Shown in pieces: positions 41,501 through 56,500 of a stretch of DNA of 64,000 nt. Positions within the stretch are counted from its first letter, which is position 1. Every line of letters begins with the position of its first letter. The stretch is from Echinococcus granulosus (Eukaryota; Platyhelminthes; Cestoda; Cyclophyllidea; Taeniidae): contig NW_020170538.1 in the NCBI RefSeq assembly GCF_000524195.1, positions 62,001-126,000 on the forward strand, in the 5' to 3' direction. The notes under the pieces are model-generated. The model was not told where the DNA came from. It saw nothing but the letters and a program-made list of their open reading frames with translations, and searched no databases. A program made the position numbers and the translations under genes.

Positions 41501-44500
41501 TAATCACCAGACAATCGATCAACCATAGTCTGCAAGGCATTGAAGCAGTCATTGTTAGCAGGATCCTCCTTAATACATCGTCCACTGTTAGCAATCGACA
41601 GTGGCGAACCACTCAAAAGTCAAGCAGACTAAGACACCTCGTGGAGAAATAGAGGTCGGCGTAAACTATGTACCGGTCAGAAAATAATCACGTCCATCGC
41701 CGGAACGGTAAAGCAACAGACCGACGATGTTACTGTTTGATCAACGGATAAGAAAACCAACCGATCAAGTGGATGAAACACTAACACACACCTAGCAGAG
41801 ACAGTGGTGGTGAATGAGACACAGTCCTTGACACGAGAAAGCGGTGTCGAACCCGTGATATCCTCCCACACAGCCGAGGCCGTGCCACCGGTGATGGAGC
41901 AGAGGAGTCGGAGGCTGCTATTGGCCGCCGAGTCGGCGCCGGCACCACCGTGGTGTTGTTTGCTGGATACAGCCGAACGAGGCAGAGGGATGGTAAGGGT
42001 GATGGGTTTGTGGAACTTGCGACGCCTCGGCTCGATGGTGACAATGGGCGAGACGGTGACCTGAGTGCCCACTAGGCGAGTGACCATGTCAGATGGAATT
42101 TGGTGAGCCTTGAAGATAAATAGGCAAATGAAGTGTTTTAACGGCCTGTCAGCTACCTGTTCATCCGAGACCGATCTATCCTATGTAAGCTCGTGACAAT
42201 AAGGTGCATTCGGACGTCAGGCGATTAATAATGCCAACCGATCACCCATCTACCAATACACTCGACTCTTCGTCCATCAAATCGCCTACCCATTCCCCAG
42301 ATCTCTCCGCTGCCTGTCCATTCACCAACAGCACCCATGGGTAACCACCGGTAGAAGAATTTATAGTACAGACAAATTCATCCGTCCGTTGATTTACTTG
42401 GCCAACCGTCCGCCCATGTATCCGTCTCCCCGTTGATTCATACACCTATTCACCCACCCGCCTATCTACGTGTCTATGCGAATGCAAGAAAAAAACGTCC
42501 AATGACTCATATGTCCATTCATCCAAGTGGCCAATGATACACAGTACCTAATATGACCTACGTCCAGCTGGTTAGTCATGAATCAGGTCAACCAAACCAT
42601 CCATTAATCTAGTCATGCATTCATCCACCAAGCTACTGCCAATGAATCTGTTGACCTAGTTGGGCAATCCATCAATCCAATCATCCACTGGTTCGCCCAG
42701 TCATCCATCCATCGCCCAAATGACCCACCCATCAACTGATCTATTTAATTGCCCATTCAGGCAGGCATCAGTCCATCCACGAATCCAAGTGCCCATTCAT
42801 CCGTTCGTCGACCTCTCCAGCCAACTGTTCTTTCAGAAATCCATCCATTCACTAAGTGGAATAGTGCAGTTACGTACGATGTTTAATCAACGGAACCCCG
42901 TAGGCAAAGATTACCCCTCCATTCGAATATTTTCAAAGAACTTCACGACAAAAATCTGACTCCCTAGTCTCACAAACCCACATTTTCGATTAAAAAAAAT
43001 ATTTCGAATGAGAGACAAGAAGTCCCGTCAGTATTTTTCCCTGTTTCAAAAGCGCAGACCCAAAGGTGTTTGTTTGAATGCACTACTTGGGCGAGAAGGG
43101 GCCAAGTCACGCAGGCGACGTGACAAAGCAAGCACCTTTGATTCCAGAGAAGGGGGTGAACTCGGCTCCCTTTGAGCACTGAGAATCTGCAAAAACAGCC
43201 ACATCATTGACCAAATAAGGGCACTCTTCTTCTAAGGCCACGACAAGACCGGAAGTAGGGAAGGGAAACGCCTATCGACTATCATTTCTCTTTTTGAAGG
43301 AATTTATAAAGGAAAATAAACGCAGATGAAGATATTTGTCGATGATTTTCGCCTCCAGCTGATACTCGGAATCACAGAATCTGCGCGGTTTTTCGTTACA
43401 CAAGGGGGGGGGAAGTTGAATAACAACAAATGCAAAATTCGTTCACCGAAAAAACGCCCTTTGAGCATGTCTTCCTTTTCTGAGAGGATTTAACCTCTCC
43501 AAACCGTTCTGATTTTGAAGAGCGAAAGTGGGACCCCAGCTGCTTCCCTTTCTGCCGCTCCCTATTCCCAACTAACGAAACTATTACGCATGTGATCGTG
43601 GGATTGTTCGAATGCTCAATATGGTGGGATATCGCTTGGAAAAGGTGAATTAGGGGAATAGAGCATTTGTTGTGGATGGCTTAGTCCTTTGACAATTAAA
43701 ACAAGGTTTAGTAAACCGTTGTTATCAAGAAGAGAAAGACTTTCCTCTAGATGAGGCCCCATTGGAACCAAATTACTCATTTGAAACAGCTCCATATGAT
43801 GTCTTCAACCACCGCACCTTCACCAGTTGCTCCACAATTATCTCCACGGGAGCCTACCTTAGGGGAATAGAGCATAAAAATTTGGGTTAAGATGACCTGG
43901 TGTCTCCCTAATCTCACTCTAAAGTACAGGCCCTCTCGTAGGTCTCTCTGGAAGCACTGGGCATGGAAGTATTTCGTAATCAAGCGTTCAACTAACTGCT
44001 TTGAGTTACCCCAAATGGGCGGCCTTCAAGGCGAGCTTTTGTGATGAGGAATTCCTAGGGAACAGTTGTTATTGGAGGTCACCGAACAGAACAGTTTTTT
44101 GGTGATAAAGTAGTGCGGGCCTCAATTGTGTGCGATAAGTAGTGGAACAGTGAGTGAAATATTCGCTTGGTTAAAGGGCAATGGACTACAGAGGTGCCCA
44201 AGCCATTCCTCCTCATCCCTAGCGGGTTAATCAGCAGTTCCATGACCTCTGACCTCATTGGCATCCACTGCCGCATGGCATATGGCAAATGTCAATAAAG
44301 TATCTCTTGACACGTCAATCTCGAGTTCTTTTAACCGATAGCAGTGCCAAATTCTCCGCCTCCATTTCCTTGGGGGTGGTAAGCCCTTGAGTGCCCCATC
44401 TCTAAAATCAATCTTCAAACCACTTCGATGAGGCACATTCTGTTGCCCAGACCCCTTCAAGTTTCCACCTTTTGTAGTTCTGAAATCGGGCTAAACATGA

Positions 44501-47500
44501 TTGGTAAAGGTGACAAGCTCAAGTCACATCCTCCAGGTTCATTAAATCAACAATTCATGATATGGGGCGGTCCAAAACAAATGGAAAAGAGTAGATCGCA
44601 TGAACTTTACCAGTCCCCACTGGTTCCAACAAATCATTGTGGAAAACCGTACAAACTTTTCTCACCACCTAGTACGAGACCAGAAGGCCTTTCTAGGCCC
44701 GTTCAGTTAAACCTCCCGTCACCTCTGTTTACCACGGAGAGTAATCAAGCTGTCAAATGTCTCTCTAGACGCACTTTTTTTGCTGACAGAGAGCACCAAA
44801 ACAACTGTGATTTACTGCAAGTAGGCGCGGATAAACGTACATGAAGTTGTAAATTTTGGTAGTGCTACTAGCATCCACTTCCACCCATCTCCTCCCGCCG
44901 TCCACACACCCATTCACCCCCGCCCTGACCTGGTGGCGAGGCTATAAGGGCACTTGACTCACCTGTAGACCCACGCGAATCCGTTTCTGAAGCGCGCCCT
45001 CAGGGAAGACGGCTTGAACTTGCGGTACGACAGTGGAGCTAAGAACACCACCATCTGAACCAATGAGAGCGATCTCCTGACGCAGACGACTGACCACAGC
45101 CAGGTATTGGGGGAAATCGCTCATCAGAACACGCAAAATTCGCTTCTCCTTCAACTGTTCCGTGGTCTCCAGAGTATCTGAAAAGAAAACGACACACATT
45201 AGATGGCAATCGAAGCAGTTGGATGAGGGGAGGCATTTAGCGATTTCAGCATTCATCCGCCAGTCTGACAATTGATCTATCCATCCGATCTCCAATCGTC
45301 AGAATTCTAACTTAAACTCAAAAAAGGTTGTGGAATACAGCTTAAATACTAATGAAAAGCAAGTTAAACCGGAACTCCGTGGTTTATACGAGGAAAAAAG
45401 GACAGGGAAGTATTTTTGGTGCAAAAAGATACATCAGTACGGCTAAATCTCCCCCGGACACCCGGCGACTAAATGCATCCCACTTGGTGATTCACCTCCT
45501 ACGAACTGGAAGAGGCATTCACAGAAGTGACAGCTGTGATGGCGCGGCGGGCACCACTGCACCACGTCCAATCCGATCCAACTCGAGATCCTCATCTACC
45601 CTTGGACATGCTGTACAGTCCCCTGTCCCTCAAACGCTGACGCTATTCCATTTCAAGGTCATGCGCGACCCATCCTACCCCGTCCTTGAAAGGCTGTAAT
45701 GTTGGTTAACTATGTCTAGACGGCTGGACCGGTCTACACTCCACTGGCCGGAATGGCGTGGTGGACGCCAGCTATGATAAACGGGCAATGGGAAAGACTT
45801 GACACTACTGCTGCGAGGGCATACCTCCTTGAACTTCCACAAGTACAGAGACCTTTTTGCTGATGAGTAAGACCGGCGTCGCTACTTTGAAAGTGACTTA
45901 CATGAATTGCGCAGTTAAGTTTCAACGAGAAGCGTAGCGCGGTCAACTTAAAGAGCGGCTATAAAATCGCGAAAGTGCCTTTCCTTTTAAGTAGGAGTAG
46001 GTAATGGAAATACCTATCCAGCTATCAGGCTCCCGATTGTTTAGAGTGATAAATAAGGAATTCTTTCCTGTACTTTTTGATCAAGAGGGTTAACAATGCT
46101 GGGTGATTAAAATTATCCTAGAAATCTGGATATAAAACACCGTCCTGAGGATACAACCTTAGAGAAACGATAATGATGGTTGTGGCAGTGGTTAAAAGAA
46201 GCTCACCGAGGACGGATCCGAGAGCATTCCGAACCGCCTGATCCGTGGCCTCGAGAGAATGCTCCTTCCAGGTTTCAGCATCATCACTGCGAAGCACGAC
46301 AATTTCACGTTGTCTCCCACGCAAAGCAGCAAAGTGGGGGATTTCCAACAAGACAGGTGAATTGAATTGGCATGGATGAGGACCCAACTCGATTATGCTG
46401 CGGAGGGAGAATTGCAGAGGCGTTTGAAGAATTGTATATACACACACACACCTGGGTGACCTTTTCCGTGTTGCCCGATTTGGTTTGGGTGGAGCCAAGG
46501 TTGTTAGTCCCCCAGGTCTTCTGTATGGTGACATTAAAGCTCCCGCCCCATCTCCCCCTCTCCTACCTTATTCTACACTTCATGACTTCAAAAGGTAAAT
46601 CAGATGCCACATTGGCAATAATATTCCCGATTTGGAAGAGTGGATACCATCTTGAAAGGTCACGAAGGAAGGCATTTGTTGTGGATGGCTTAGTTCTTAG
46701 ACAATTAAAAGAAGGTTTATCGAAACCGTTGTTATCAAGAAGAGAAAGACTTTCCTCTAGGTGAGGCCCCATTGGAACCAAATTACTCATTTGAAACAGC
46801 TCCATATGATGCCTTCAACCACCGCACCTTCACCAGGTGCCCCACAATTGCCTCCACGGGAGCCTACCTTATGCAGGTCAGAAAGCGAGTTAAACTTGAC
46901 TAGGGAAGTAGAAAAGTTCCAATCACAGCAGCTTCAACCAGCGTACATCCTGGTGAAGAGTACATCGAAGAGTACTGTAGGAATAAAGCTGGACCACCAC
47001 ATTCATTGCAGTGGTTCGTGCCAAAAACCGCACAAGCTTCTCCAGCTATCTAATAATAAATGGTTTTGCTTTAGAGGTTTACGGAATCCACTCGTCATGG
47101 AGCATAGGCAACCTTCACATCTTCCTCACAAAAAGGCACTTTTGGATAAAATAGGGGATTAAAGAAACCCATCAAGAACCACGAGGCGCCCCGCTTCTAC
47201 TGCATTCATCAGTCTTAGTATTCAGAGGATCGTCTTCGCTTCCGTCTAGCGGACGGCTCAAATACACCTGACTAGGGAACCTCATGTACGTAGATGGCAA
47301 TTTCAATTAATGACAACAAGAAATTGTAGTGGAGATGCGAGCCAGAGATAAAGCGATTCCTTCGCAGACGACTAGCAGTTCTTCAGAGGTCAAACTCGGT
47401 GAAGACGGTACGAAATACAGTAGAGGGCGGAAGTATGGAAGTGAGCTGACACATCACAAAAAAAGTCTTCCCTTTCCTACACCACGATGTTGAAGCCAAA

Positions 47501-50500
47501 CAACGGTCGAAAATAGGTGCTGGGCGATACTACTGACTTCTATCAGCGTGTTGAGGAGTTAATGGATTGGTGTAGCTATCATCCAAATGCTGATGTCTTG
47601 AATGCCAACTGACATTACTGATATGCGTGCTATCGATGCAGCTCGACCCACTGAATGACCATCCGAATTAATCAGCAAGTGAGGACTTATTTCCCGGTCA
47701 TGAAACTGGATTATAGGCAAGTCGCACTACTGGGCAGGAAAATTTCGTTTAGCTGGAATGCGGTTTCCTATTTATGATTCCTCCATCAATTTCTTGATCA
47801 TAGAATTTGAGGATTAGCAAACGGTACTTCTGAAGTTGTTATATGAATGCCGGTTTCCAGAGACGGTTGACAAACGATACCACTTCAATGCAACTGATTG
47901 TCTGACCATCAGAAATTCTTAACAAATGAAACAACAAAATTGAGTTTGATGGTAAATGAGATAACTGAAACGACTTATTCCAACTCACCGGCAAGCAAGA
48001 CCCTCTCCATCATTGAGCTGGGGCGGTGCGGTAGTACGCTCTGGACGCAGCATCCGACAAGTGACGCGAGTGGGGGCACTTGCAGCACTGGGGGGCACCA
48101 TGATTCGCAGTCCGGGATGCCGACTTGCCCGCATTGAACCACCGCGTGCGTCAACCAAGAAGGAGACCAAAAATCTGAAATAGGGAGGGAGTAAATATTT
48201 AAAGGATTTTGAACGATGAAAAAGTAATTTTTGAGCGATGTCTACTTCAACCGATAAGAGAAGAGAGACCCTTTCAATCTCCCACCCTACTAGTTACTCC
48301 GACCGTCCATACCCGCATACCGGATGACCATTGCAATGACTTACGAATTGTGAGAAATAGTCCACCTCATGAGATTGTTTATATGCCGGCGTTATAAGAC
48401 AAGAGTGTGATGGCGCAGTCTGTCGATGCGGTATTCCTCAGTGCGGGCTCTGCCGGTGTCCACGTATTTTAAACTGTCCTACCATAAACTATCAAGTGAT
48501 CGGAGTTGATGTGATTAGAGCTTGTCTCCTTCACCGATCGAGCTTAACTCGGTTTCTGACCTGCCGAAGCTAGGTTCTCGTAAAGGCAGTTGTGGCGCCC
48601 CTGGCATATGGTTGGTAGCCTTTACTCCTCCCTCTCCCCTCTTTTTGCTGATGCTTCGGGGAAGGTTCACGTCTAACTAGACGGATGGCCGAAGTTACAA
48701 GGGCTCCCACGGAAAGAATCCTTGAGGTCTTGTTCAACTAAATTTTCCTGAAAGCCCTGGAAGAGTTGCATCACGCGAGAACGTAAGGCTACACAAGTGA
48801 TCAACCATGTCATAAACATTTAAAATAACCCTTCCGGTGAATCCACATCTGCTATATAAACATGTTAACTGTAATTGCAAGCATTCAGTTACACTGGTCA
48901 TAAAGCGGGGTCATCGGGTGACCCTTGCAAACCATGCAAACTAGGTCAGTCACACGGCCAAAACCGTGTAACATGTTGGTGTTGAATTTTACGGTTGATT
49001 GAATTAAAAAAAAACAGAGGAGGATCATTCCCTGCCGAAGACTCGGGTAAAAAACGGCAGCCACAGTCCAGACGTTTTATTGCTTTTACGCAACAAGGAA
49101 TTGACCAATGAGACTGCTGCTCTAAAACAAAAAAAGTTGTTGCCTCTCAGACAAAAAACGTTATCCTAGACCTGTTTCACGGCTTTACACTCAGCCTACC
49201 AATTTGGGATATACAATCTTGTGTAACCACAGTTGTCGTAGAGTGGTGAAAATCGTCATTTGCAATGAGGAAATCCAGGCGTCACACATGCGTGACGCAG
49301 ATAGATAACGAATTAATCACAGGTCGTATTACTAAGCCAATAAACGATTCAACAGCTTATTTATAGGGTGAATAATAAAGGTAACATTTGAACAGATTTT
49401 ACGGAAGAAAAGCCATTTTTTCCATTCAAACGTTCGACGTCGCCTTCGAACCACCACCATCATCATCATCATCACATAAAAATTTTATTCCACTTGAATC
49501 GACTACGACATATGGGACACATCACGACCTACTTCTGTAGATAATGAAATCCGGCCCTCACCTTGGGAGAAAGTGAAAGTTTCCACGGTAAGTGAATCGT
49601 AGAAATTCACAACCAAATTAGCGTGAGAAGTTGGGAGATATTCAGGTTACTACTGACTTCAATTTAATGCTACCAAGTGAAATTTGAGGACTGGTCACAC
49701 CACTCTACGCTTGAGTGAGGCCTGTCCCCCCTTCCTGGGTGCAGTCTACACCCCGCCAACTACTAGACCACAAATGTGGCCAGAAAAAGAAAGAATTAGA
49801 CATGTGGCGGTCTCGGATACCATTTCCTCCGGAAATTTTGATAACGCAGACTAAGGAAATGCTAATTCGGCATAACCTATGCATTTTTTCAGCAAGTTCT
49901 AGGAAAAAAAATGGACATTTGCATTTATAAAGAGGCTAGAAAAAATAGGGGTAATCAAAGTGTTACATGCAACGCCTCATGGATGTTTACGCGAAGATGT
50001 AGCGATTCACTTCCCGTTCGTTGCTTTAAACAAAATCACTTTGAACCGTTTATGGGTGTCACCAAAAGCTTTTTGCGCGTGTGAACGCCGTGGAAGTACA
50101 ACCCATTGCCAATCCAGAACCACCCCAACACTTGACCACAGAATCGTTCAATTAACCCTCCAAATTCTCGACTATTAAGTGACAAAGAAAGACAAGTACT
50201 TTTGAAGCGATAGTAGGGCAAAAAAGGGATTAACCAATACCAAAAAGTGGTGATAAACAACCCCCACTACCAACCAATGAGATTTAAGCGGGAGACGTAG
50301 ATGAGGTAGTAACAAATCTTGATTTTTTTCCACAGTCCAGAATCCAACACAGTTTATTGAGGTCAATAATAAATTCAGTTGTTGTAAAGTAAATGTTATT
50401 TATCATGAGTATTCAATTCAATGTGGGATAAAGTGCATATTCAGAAAAAAACATCATTTGGGGTTTTTTCAAGTAAAATCACTAATAGATAGTCGGATAG

Positions 50501-53500
50501 TAGATTTTAAAAGTGCCACCCGAGCGGATTCAGTTAAAAACGCATAAAACTGAATTAAATACATTGGGCTCTGGATGATAGGAAAAAACATACCAGTTAT
50601 GCACTAATTCTGATTAAACAAATTCTTCCTAAGAATTATTCTTATATTAATGATAAAAAGTATGCTAGATGAAACTGCTAACTTCCTCATCTCAATTCTG
50701 ACATAAGCCTGCTGACCAATGAGTAGTGAATGAGCAATGTTCAAATTTTAAAACCGTAGTAATTACCGATCATGGCATAAGCCGGGTTGAGTCACCTTAT
50801 CCTCGATTTTTTCGATGGGGATGGTGGTTATTTCCTCAGTAGATGCAGAATGCTCCGACAGTCCCATACCCTCACAATTGCTCTGAACAGACCGAGCGCA
50901 GTACTAACACTGGTCTAAACAGCCCGACCGAAGCCATGCACAGGCAAGAACCAATCGGCGCGCGGGCGCACGTGCGCACGGCTAATCCAATAGGCGTGTG
51001 CACGCAGGAGGTAGGTCATTGGCTCACCGTGTGACTATTAGCGGGCGTGGCAGTACATTATGTGAGGACTACGTTACCTACGTTTCGTTGCATGGCTATT
51101 AAAGAGCCCTGCAACCGGAAACGGTTGAGTTGCTGTGTCGTGATTTGGGTATTTTGTTTGACTGGGTGTTTAACTACGCGAGCATTTCAGTCTTCGGGCG
51201 GTGGCACTTCCGCACCGCGGCACGGCCGTTAAACCAGTGCCAATAGCCCATCTCCCAGTATTTGTTCTTTCATACTACCTCGATTCAATATACTCCCAGG
51301 GAAAGCTCACGGCGCTGCCTTGGTGGTGGCAGCAGGTGAACCCAATCTACGTATGAATGCATAACCTTAACGTCACGGAAGAAGGGCATATGTTGTGGAT
51401 GGGTGAGGACTCCTATCAAGAGGGTTGAGACTGACATCCGTCTTTGGTGATTATCGTAGTTCTGCCTTCCCCGAGAATGCTATTAACAAACCGAACCGGC
51501 ACCAGACTCAGACCATCGGGAAAAGTTCATTACGGTATATCTCCTCCAAACCCCCATGAACTGAATTGGATCCACGCAATCAGTCAAGGTGCACGAACTT
51601 CCTGATCCTTTCCTAGAGTCATGAAACGTAATAAACCAAGGCAGTGTGGAGGGAGTTATACTCTTTACGCATAGAAGGACCGGAAGGCTATTGGCACGGC
51701 CCAAAGGCCAAACTACAGAGCGTAAGTACAACCTGTGAAGATTTAAGCGTTCGGGTCAAATCGGTGGCAGTTTTTAGGGCAATATTTTCGCAGGCATATC
51801 TGTGTATCGAGCTTCCGCAGCAAAGAATATGCTCGACTAATCTCACCAGGAAATACAACGAATTAATTAAAATAATGATTGAAATGAAAGGGACATAGAA
51901 AGTCTCTAAACAGTTTCACTTTTGACCGTTGGATAGCAACAGAACGCGGACACATGGTTGATGAGGTCATCGAAGCATTGCCCAGATTTTCGATATTTTT
52001 AATGTCAAAGGGTCAACGTCCACTAGGCATGCTGCCAACGGGGTGTCTAATCCCATGTGAAAGCTATCAATCAACAGATAGTAGTGGGGATGCAGTGGCC
52101 ATTACTCACCCAGATGTGATTGGCTTGCGACAGATAGGAGCATTGTCGGGAACAAAGTCCCACTCGAGACCACCATAACCACTTGAAAAGCCGATATTTT
52201 CACTTCCGTTGCCAGAGAACTTGCTTTCACGATCTGCACGCTTCAGACGCTGGCCGGATGCCTGAAAAGCGTTGGAGAAATGGTTCGTGGTCAGTGCAGG
52301 ACAAATATCTACTTGATTAAATTAAGTAGCAAGGGCTTTTGAGCAATCGCTCGCAATTAGTTGACCTCGATAATGAAATGCTGTTCGAAATATAACCTTG
52401 AAATGCGTTGATGTGACTATGAGAAATGCTAATTCAACGTCCTATGCTTACCCTAAAGCCATTACCAACGACAAAGACCCCGTTTGCGTCCTTATCACGC
52501 GCAAACTGCGACTGATTTATCGTGTAGCCAATACCCTCATCAATGCTGTCTTCTCCTAAATTGAAAAAAAAAAAATACAAAATTAAATCACTTTCGCCGC
52601 AGGAGCATTGCTAAACAGTGAATAAGGCGATCTAATATATTCACAGGTCAATAGTATATGCAGACTTTATTAGTAAGAGAGGAATACGCAATAATGGAAC
52701 GAGAGAAATTCCATAGAAATTCACGAGACACAAAATGCAAGAAACCTCCTCACCAGGCAAAAGCCACGGGTAACCCTCAAGTTCAACTAAGACTCGGAGT
52801 TTATCAAGCGAAAGGCCAGTTTTTTTGGAATAATTGCGGAAGGTAACTTTGCCATGGGAAGATTTATTGGTGCAGCTGAGCCATTCTGGGACACAAAGTT
52901 TTCAAACTACAAATGTTCGTGAATGGCCAAGTTCAAGATTTCACCGTGAAGGTCTACCCCTGCCCAGTCGCACAATAATATATGTGTCTATCAGATATCC
53001 GAGTTCAAGAGTTACACGTGATGACCGATTGTTCACGGGACTGCCGTGTGGATGGGGTAGAGACCACCACGGCCAGAATTGTCCCCTACAAACAGCCAAG
53101 CGTCGTTAAATCATTGCCACAATACTAGTCAAATGTCCTGTCTATAAAAGGCTGAGCTGTCCATCAAGGTAGAGATCGCGCTCGAAGGCCTCCAGGAGTG
53201 TTATACCTTCGTTCGCTGAAAACTTCCATCATAGCCAGAACCTATTTTACGCACGCACCGCTAATTTCTGCCATGTTGGCTAACGCTGTCTGAAGTGGAC
53301 CAAGGCTACTAGAAATTGAAATAGATTATCTTTGACATACACACATTACTCCATTTAGCATCACCACGGTAGCAACTGGTTCGGAGCTGCTACAATCAAG
53401 AGCTCCGGTTTACTCTTAACGCACTTTTCTTTTATCCTTGTGTTTCATTAATTCCAAGGTTTTATGTTATTACCAGATTAAATCCAAGAGGAGGTTAGAT

Positions 53501-56500
53501 AAAAAAATCGACATATTTATGCAAATAGCGAATTCAGCTCAAAACAACCCTTTACCCGTTGGTTCACCGTCGCTAGAATATTTTATTTATCCATAAAATT
53601 AATCATTTCTAGAAGATAAAGCGAACTATATTTCCCGACTCATTAACTTAATTAAATAATGTAGTTTCCTTTATGAACACGAAAAGAGCGGCTGCCCTTC
53701 TTCGCCGGTGACTTCCTTGTGCATTTGTTTTAAAGCCTATAACTGTTTACTCGTCCCACGGCGCCAACTCAAACAGACATCTAGGACCACCTATACCTCG
53801 AAAGCCCCTTACATTTAAAAAAGAATGAAAAAACAGCAAAGAATCCTTTCCATGTCGACTTGATTAATTAGCTCATCACAAACCGAAAATATCACTTCAG
53901 CCTTGCCATTGCTAATGAGGTTCTTGCAGTAGTGCATTCTGGCGCGTGTAAAGAGGGCAAATTTCAGACGCCTATTCATTCTCATACACCTTATTTACAG
54001 CTTTTTAATTGTTCAATCTCCGCTCCATCGATTACTGCCTCGTAGTTATGGCACTACGTTCACATTACTGCCAGTTGACAGTCCGCCCGTCAATCCTTTC
54101 GGATGTACGTAATGAAGTTTAACTCTGAAACGTTTACCATTATAGCGTGTTCAGAGGGAATCAAAGCATCACCCTGATGGCAGCGGTAAGCAAATCTCAA
54201 ATAAAATGAACAGTAATTTTTGGTCTTGTGGCATGGAGGCAAAACTCAAAACCTCACAGAAGAAGGCGCAAGCTGGGCTGCGTCCACTTTTGGCGAGCAC
54301 TCTGTGAAAGTGATGAAAGTCTTGAACAGTTTGACAGCATTCATTACGGAACTGAGCCACTAGAAACTGGATTAAATCCTGACAGCTGTCTCTAGATGGG
54401 AAGGATCGCAGAGCTGTACAAAAAAAATTAGTGAATCCAAGTAAAAGAAGATGAAAATGAAAGTGGAGAGATGTGCTAACGACGCTGGGACTAAATATCT
54501 TCCTCCTTTGTGTCTCTCAGATTCCATTTTGGTAAGTGTGACGTTCCCGTTTACGTTAATAGCTGAAATGGTACTTTGCAGAACCCTTTCAGGCAGGACG
54601 ACTTCCAACGGTGCAGAAACATCGGGGAGAAAACTAAGAACCTTCGCAATTTCTCTTAACTGGTTTGTAGTTGCGAGTTAAAGGTCTTACAAAATGCACT
54701 CCTTATAAAACCTAGTTCAGCCTTCATTACAAAATTCCACACGCATTCGCCCATTGCTTATAGTTGAACAAAATACGTGATAGATGGTTCCTCCCCGCCC
54801 CCACCACCCTCCTCTCCAAAATTCACGGAACCATTTGCTCGGCAAAAAAAAAGTTAACTGCCCTGCTTTAGAAATAAACGCAAAAATCATTTTTGACTGA
54901 CTTTTCAGTATTATCACAAATGTTAGTAAGGTGCTAAACACCAAACCATTTTCTCTTCGTTTCACAGCTCTGGCGTATCCTTCCCATGCATTGTTATTAA
55001 AATCCCCACGTGATTTCAAGCCAGGTTGAGAAGATTATGACTAAATCCTTATTAAATACCCTCATTAGAGCCACCGTGTCTGGGAAAAACAGGAAATGCT
55101 TTTTTTATGCGGTGAAAAAGTCCTAATCAACGTTTTGGGTAGCATCAGAAAGCAAGAGCTTGTAAGGCAAATCGCAGGATATCATGACGAGGCGATTCGT
55201 TGAAGCCGAGGATGCGTTCAGACGCAACTGCTTCTCAGACAAACTGCACGACCTAGATGAGTGGATGAACAAAAAGCTTCATCGTTAGGCACCTCCTAGC
55301 TTCCCTACTCTGTACCCCTTTAACTGCTACGTTTAGGACATCATGGAGAGTTTGTCGTTGCGGGTGTGAACAAGTACCGCCGCAAGATCTTAGCATCAAT
55401 GCAGCAGTCCGAATCCGGATCTCTAGGGCTGTTGTAAAGCAGTGGATCGGAAAAAGATCCAGACCCACCTACCTTGTCTACTTACCTATTTAGCCAATAC
55501 GATCCGAGAGTGGACGACTAAGAAGTGTCATGTCCATATTAGCTCCCTAGCTCACCTGATTTGAACCTCCTCCCCCCTCCCATCATTCTTAAAGTGTCCT
55601 CGGGACGGTTACCTACAAGCAAACCCACAACACCACCAGTGGCTTCAGTTGCTTACAATTTGTTTCTTTTTTCAGCCAATTTGATGCTAAAGCATTCATT
55701 TTCATAGGAAACCGATCTTTCTCTTCGCTTCTCCCTTTAGGATTAGGGCTTAGTAGGAAGAGGATTAATAAAAACGCCGCATAAGAAGTTGCAAACATTC
55801 ATGTAAATTCTGCACATGAACAATGCAGCCAGAAGTTGCGTAAGTAACACAGGAGAAAAAAAGGTCCGGTGTTTTTGCTTAGGTAGGCCTCTCTTTAACC
55901 ATCAAAAAAAAACATCTGGAGGAGGAGTGAACATTTGGGACAGTTAGGGCTTTTACTTACTTCCTTGGATACAATATGTTTTTATTTACGGCGTACTGAG
56001 GATACAGTTTGTGTCTAGACCTTTTCCAAAAGACATGGATTGGAATTCAGCACGGATGCACATTTTACGGTTACAGTAAGAACACGGAGCGCTACATTGG
56101 TGGCAGCGATAAGCAAACTCAATCCAGATGAACAGCAGAATCTAAACGAGACGGGGAGAACTGACTGAATATGACTGAAAAGGCGCCAACTTTTAGCAAG
56201 CTCCCAGGTTTGACTTCTGCAAGTAATAGCCACCAGTGGAGAGAGGTCGTGGATCAACAAATCGGGGAAGGTGATGGTTCCCCCATCGTATGACCCTAAA
56301 TACCATCCCTGAACTCGGCCCCTTCCATGGAGCGAACACATGCTACCAGCTCCAAACTTGTCTCATGGTCAGTTGAGGTTCATACGAGGATTCGCTTTGA
56401 CCGAGACGGAAAAGCGAACATAGGGACTGCCGAGGCCGAAGCTCAGAATAAGGAGGAGATAAGCGACAAACCGATCTTTCTTTTAATCGCCAGTCTCTGC

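Larger units (their letters stand above)
48175..52109 (-). other. Ankyrin intron (3935 nt)
   Basis: No gene is recognised. It holds a (CAT)n microsatellite near 49452-49476, an AT-rich block (about 50340-50760), a CpG-rich promoter-like island (50940-51340) and one R3 copy (51630-51735). The 5' end of the intron is GTGAGT at 52109. Confidence 0.75.

Noticed and set aside
45860..45892. Second hammerhead-like pattern (CTGATGAG ... TTTGAAA)
   Set aside because: A small hairpin is possible, but three extra bases separate it from GAAA and no flanking stems pair.
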